64,000 bases of DNA from Macrobrachium rosenbergii (Eukaryota; Arthropoda; Malacostraca; Decapoda; Palaemonidae), in the NCBI RefSeq assembly GCF_040412425.1, contig NC_089794.1, forward strand, positions 5,515,831 through 5,579,830. Direction: 5' to 3'. The notes beneath the pieces are model-generated. The model was not told the DNA's origin, made no database searches, and worked only from the letters and a program-made list of their open reading frames with translations. The translations under genes and the position numbers were made by a program. Numbering within the stretch: the stretch's first letter is position 1; each line of letters opens with the position of its first letter. Positions 60,130 to 64,000 of this stretch are shown here, in pieces.

Positions 60130-60974
60130 AAAAAACTGCAAATGTTTACCATGAAAATATTCTGCTCATGATTGCTACGTATACAGTCTTAAATCACATT
60201 TACTTGCAGTTTCCGTAATATGATGCTCCATTCTATCGTAAGGATTATCATCCAACACACGTTGATCACCTTTTCTTGAGTAACATTGAATCTTCTTTGA
60301 TCTTCTGAGAGCTTGTCATGCCATTTAAGGTAGGTTTCAGCAATTTACTACTTAAATTCACACTCTTTCAAACTGCCCATAAACTTCCTTGTGCAGTATC
60401 CAAGCATTCTGTAATGTCACATCAACCAGCCTTTTTTTTTTTTATAAGACATCACCACTTTTTTTTGCCCAGATTGCAGTTCCATAATTCTTAACATTTT
60501 GGTCTTGCCTGTCAGTTTTTCCCACGTGCTGATTGTATTTTTGTTCTGATCAATATGATATTCCACACCTCATCATAAAAAAGCTAAAAAAAAAAAGCAA
60601 TGGGCAAAACATCTCCACTGCAAAAATGATCGCTGCAAAAATGCGGCCAACTAATTTGAGAAAAGTACCCTGAGGTCATTTAGGATTCTTCTCTTCTGCG
60701 GAGGTATTATGAGGAGTACCTTCATATTCTGTAATTATCAACATCTACAGAACGACGTCCATCAGGGAACAGCCTTATCTGGAGTATTCAGCTATTTGTC
60801 TGTCACATTGTCTAGCAGGTCACCTTCGTCTTTCTCTGCAGAATCCCCGTCCGTCAATATATCGTTATCTGATTCAGTTTGCACTGCAGCAGGTGTATCG
60901 TCTTCTTCAAGCATGCTCAGAATTTCCTCACAAGGAAACGACCCGGAATAGAAATGATAATAATAGTCATACAA
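60130..60974 (-). pseudogene. Probable piggyBac transposase remnant
   Basis: On the minus strand the frame 60974-60792 begins with an acidic segment (EEDDTPAAVQTESDNDILTD) like the N-terminus of piggyBac transposases. Farther left, broken frames give RLVDVTLQNAWILHKEVYGQ, resembling the VDVAxxNAxxLY segment after the DDE core. The expected C-terminal Cys-rich finger is not clear, and the DDE core is missing. Several stops. Another transposase class is possible. Confidence 0.4.
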
Positions 60975-61755
60975 CGTCTGTGAGCAGGCTGGCAGATATA
61001 ACTCCAGCCCTCATTTAAACGCTTTCACAAGTCCTGTCTACAACTAACCGCCCTTTTCAGACTTGTCTCAAGCTAGGAAGATGTGATGTGCAATTGTTTT
61101 ACACAAAAGTAGCATTGGCATACATGTTACATTGGCAGGTATAGGTGTTATTAAAATTCACGGAAGCCTATCTCATAGTTTTACCACTGTTAACAAAATG
61201 AGTTTCTTTTCATCTTCTGTTACTTAAAAAAACTAAGAGAGTCAGTTCCCTACTTTTGTCACTGGATACAATACAATCATTTTCCAATTTCGTATTACTG
61301 ATAGAATTTTTAGGCATTAATTTGCAACCTGGGATCCACTGCAAGGAAAGGTTTGACAGTTCCCTCCGTGTGAAATTAGGCAAAATAGTAGTTAACAGGG
61401 GTGAGCAAATATCCACGTAAATCATCACGAATATTGAAACATTTTGATGAAAGTTAAAATCTCAGTTATACTGACTGATGTTCAAGGAAAATTTTGATAG
61501 AGTTATGAAATTCCTGGAAAAAATAGAAAACGATAGTCGACACATTTCACAGAACATAGCATAAAAGTATTCTTTCCGCCATTAGTTTAGGAATGTTCTT
61601 TTCTGAAAACTAAATTTTTCTATGTTCAGCATTATTTGCATTTTGAATTTGATTTAAATATTTATATTTGGTAAACAATCCGTCATAAATACGTACTTTT
61701 GGGCCTTCATTGTCCACACTTACAAAAACACACACAAAATGTATGTATACACAAT
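60975..61755. other. Unannotated spacer
   Basis: Unique AT-rich sequence. Nothing recognised. Confidence 0.45.
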
Positions 61756-61762
61756 ATATATA

Positions 61763-61846
<84 letters not shown>
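61756..61846. repeat. (AT)n microsatellite, left of an inverted SINE pair
   Basis: AT dinucleotides with one ATTT slip. Confidence 0.97.
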
Positions 61847-61847
<1 letters not shown>

Positions 61848-61853
61848 CTCACT

Positions 61854-62114
61854 CACGTCGGGATCGAACCCAGGTCTTTCAGGTGGAAGGCAAGGGCGCT
61901 ATCCACTAGGCCATACAAGTCAAAAGAAGTTGGAACCTGAGAGCAACTGCACCCAATGAATTACCTGGGCAAGCTAACTGCTTGCATACCAGCGAGTTTT
62001 CCCCAACTTCCCGACTCAGCAATGACCCAATAGACAGCATTTCATTCGAATTATCCCTTGCCCAGGTAATTCCCTTGCCTTCCACCTGAAAGACCTGGGT
62101 TCGATCCCGACGTG
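61854..62114. repeat. Inverted pair of tRNA-SINE heads between two AT tracts
   Basis: Outer arms 61854-61895 and 62073-62114 are perfect 42-bp reverse complements (CACGTCGGGATCGAACCCAG at the left). An inner pair, 61958-61973 and 62056-62071 (GAATTACCTGGGCAAG), is also inverted. The left copy read leftward holds an A box (TGGCCTAGTGGATAGCGC) and a B box (GGGTTCGATCCC), a tRNA-derived SINE head. The right copy has only the distal half with the B box. Neither folds as a clean tRNA. Confidence 0.85.
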
Positions 62115-62154
62115 TCAGAAATTTATTTCTGTTCCACACGTGATGGTGTGTTGA

Positions 62155-62294
<140 letters not shown>

Positions 62295-62726
62295 GCCATA
62301 CTGCGAAGGTCCATTAAAAGGGCGAAGTTCGTTTTCTCCCGTTATTTAGTAAAGCAGATTGAGACGTCTGTCTCGAAAGGAAATCAGAGGATTAAGTCAA
62401 CAAAATCCATCACACCCTAATCGGTATGAAAGTGCAAGCAAACACGAACACGCTTCTAACCGCCAACACGAGGGGAAAATGTAACACACACGACAGTCAT
62501 CTTACTCATGCATGATCCTTAACAGGATATCAGAACATCAGTTTGCAAACAAAAATGTAAGACAACTTCATTATTCTTGAATTTATTAAACATAATACCG
62601 GAAAACATAAAAAAAAAGTTACCACCTGGATAACGCCACCTCCGGTTGCAAGTAGGCTAATATGTCTACGTTTCACTAAATCATCAAATATTTCCATAAA
62701 CACCAGCCCCTAATACCTTCTCATTT
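62295..62726. other. Unannotated spacer
   Basis: Unique sequence up to the large inverted repeat. Nothing recognised. Confidence 0.45.
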
Positions 62727-63481
<755 letters not shown>

Positions 63482-64000
63482 AAGCGTGTGTGTGTGTCCA
63501 AGAATCAAAACAAAGCACGAAGAATGTGTTTGGTTTTGATTTTTGGCTTACGGATTAAACCAGAGCTTCTTTCCATTCCCGTTAAAAATATTTCTCCGTC
63601 TACATGTACGGGAAACCTAGAATGAAATTATCTCGAACAGAGTTGCCCAAGCATGGCCTCCTCCTCTTCCTCCTCCTATCAGTTAACCTGGTTTCAGAAT
63701 AGGATGTATATCCGGTGTACGTCACGACGTCTGCACTTGCATCGTCTTGTGAAACTAGGTTAACTCTCTCTGCGGATAAGAGAATTGATGTCACTTCTGA
63801 ATTATAACTTAACAGAGGCAAGCCCTTGACTCGAGCTCTCCTGATTGATTGCAACGCAGCAGTGCCTCAAAGGAAGTTGATCTTAAGATGCTTCCGTCGT
63901 TTACACGCAAATGATGTTAAATAGAAACATTTAGAAGCCACTGACCCAGCAAACCGACCAATTCAGACACAGGAGGGCATGGGTTGGTTGTTAAGTTGAT
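63482..64000. other. Unannotated end of window
   Basis: Unique sequence with a more balanced composition. A minus-strand frame of 84 codons (63600-63854) with an Arg-rich segment has no recognisable domain. Confidence 0.4.

Noticed and set aside
61854..62114. Functional tRNA gene
   Set aside because: Strong A and B boxes are present, but no clean acceptor or anticodon stem. The structure is duplicated in inverted orientation, typical of SINE heads.

Overview
This is a eukaryotic, gene-poor, repeat-dominated genomic window. Long (AT)n tracts, often continuing into (GT)n or (CA)n, plus many (GA)n tracts occur every few kilobases. The other recognisable content is transposable elements: hAT, a Ty3/gypsy element with an env-like tail, Penelope-like elements (PLEs), several LINE fragments, tRNA-derived SINEs and a hairpin MITE family. 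This mix, and SINE/MITE sequences I associate with penaeid shrimp, suggest a decapod crustacean, most likely a penaeid. That is an inference from composition and memory; no species gene anchors it. I found no convincing intact host gene. One short open frame near 42.0-42.25 kb looks protein-like but is unrecognised.

Layout. 0-5.3 kb: AT tracts, a decayed LINE, and two blocks of a very degenerate 40-bp tandem repeat split by an insertion. 5.3-11.4 kb: GA tracts, then a hAT element (8988-10551) bracketed by two inverted copies of a hairpin MITE. 12.6-15.0 kb: a tandem segmental duplication whose second copy is overwritten by short TATATA patches. 15.7-21 kb: LINE remnant, a minus-strand PLE tail and a SINE. 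21.2-29.4 kb: a broken Ty3/gypsy provirus with env-like remnant and a 560-bp AT tract between pol and env. 29.7-37.4 kb: degenerate LINEs on both strands, a fold-back element between AT tracts, and a PLE 3' fragment that contains a hammerhead ribozyme fold on the minus strand (34352-34405). 39-42 kb: two more fold-back elements set between AT tracts. 42-53 kb: mostly unrecognised sequence with MITE, LINE and SINE fragments. 53.1-55.3 kb: a nearly full-length but broken PLE (reverse transcriptase plus GIY-YIG endonuclease). 55.5-57.9 kb: two tandem ~1-kb LTR-like repeats with almost no internal region, plus a patched third partial copy. 58.6-64 kb: a diverged copy of a segment from 46.9-47.7 kb, a probable piggyBac remnant, an inverted SINE pair and a ~755-bp inverted repeat with a microsatellite core.

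The elements do not form a pathway. What links them is structure: inverted repeats flanked by or centred on AT/GT microsatellites recur six times, and AT-rich patches overwrite duplicated copies that lie beside AT tracts. Either microsatellite-driven rearrangement or assembly artefact could explain this, and raw reads would separate the two. The best single functional candidate is the hammerhead ribozyme in the PLE tail.
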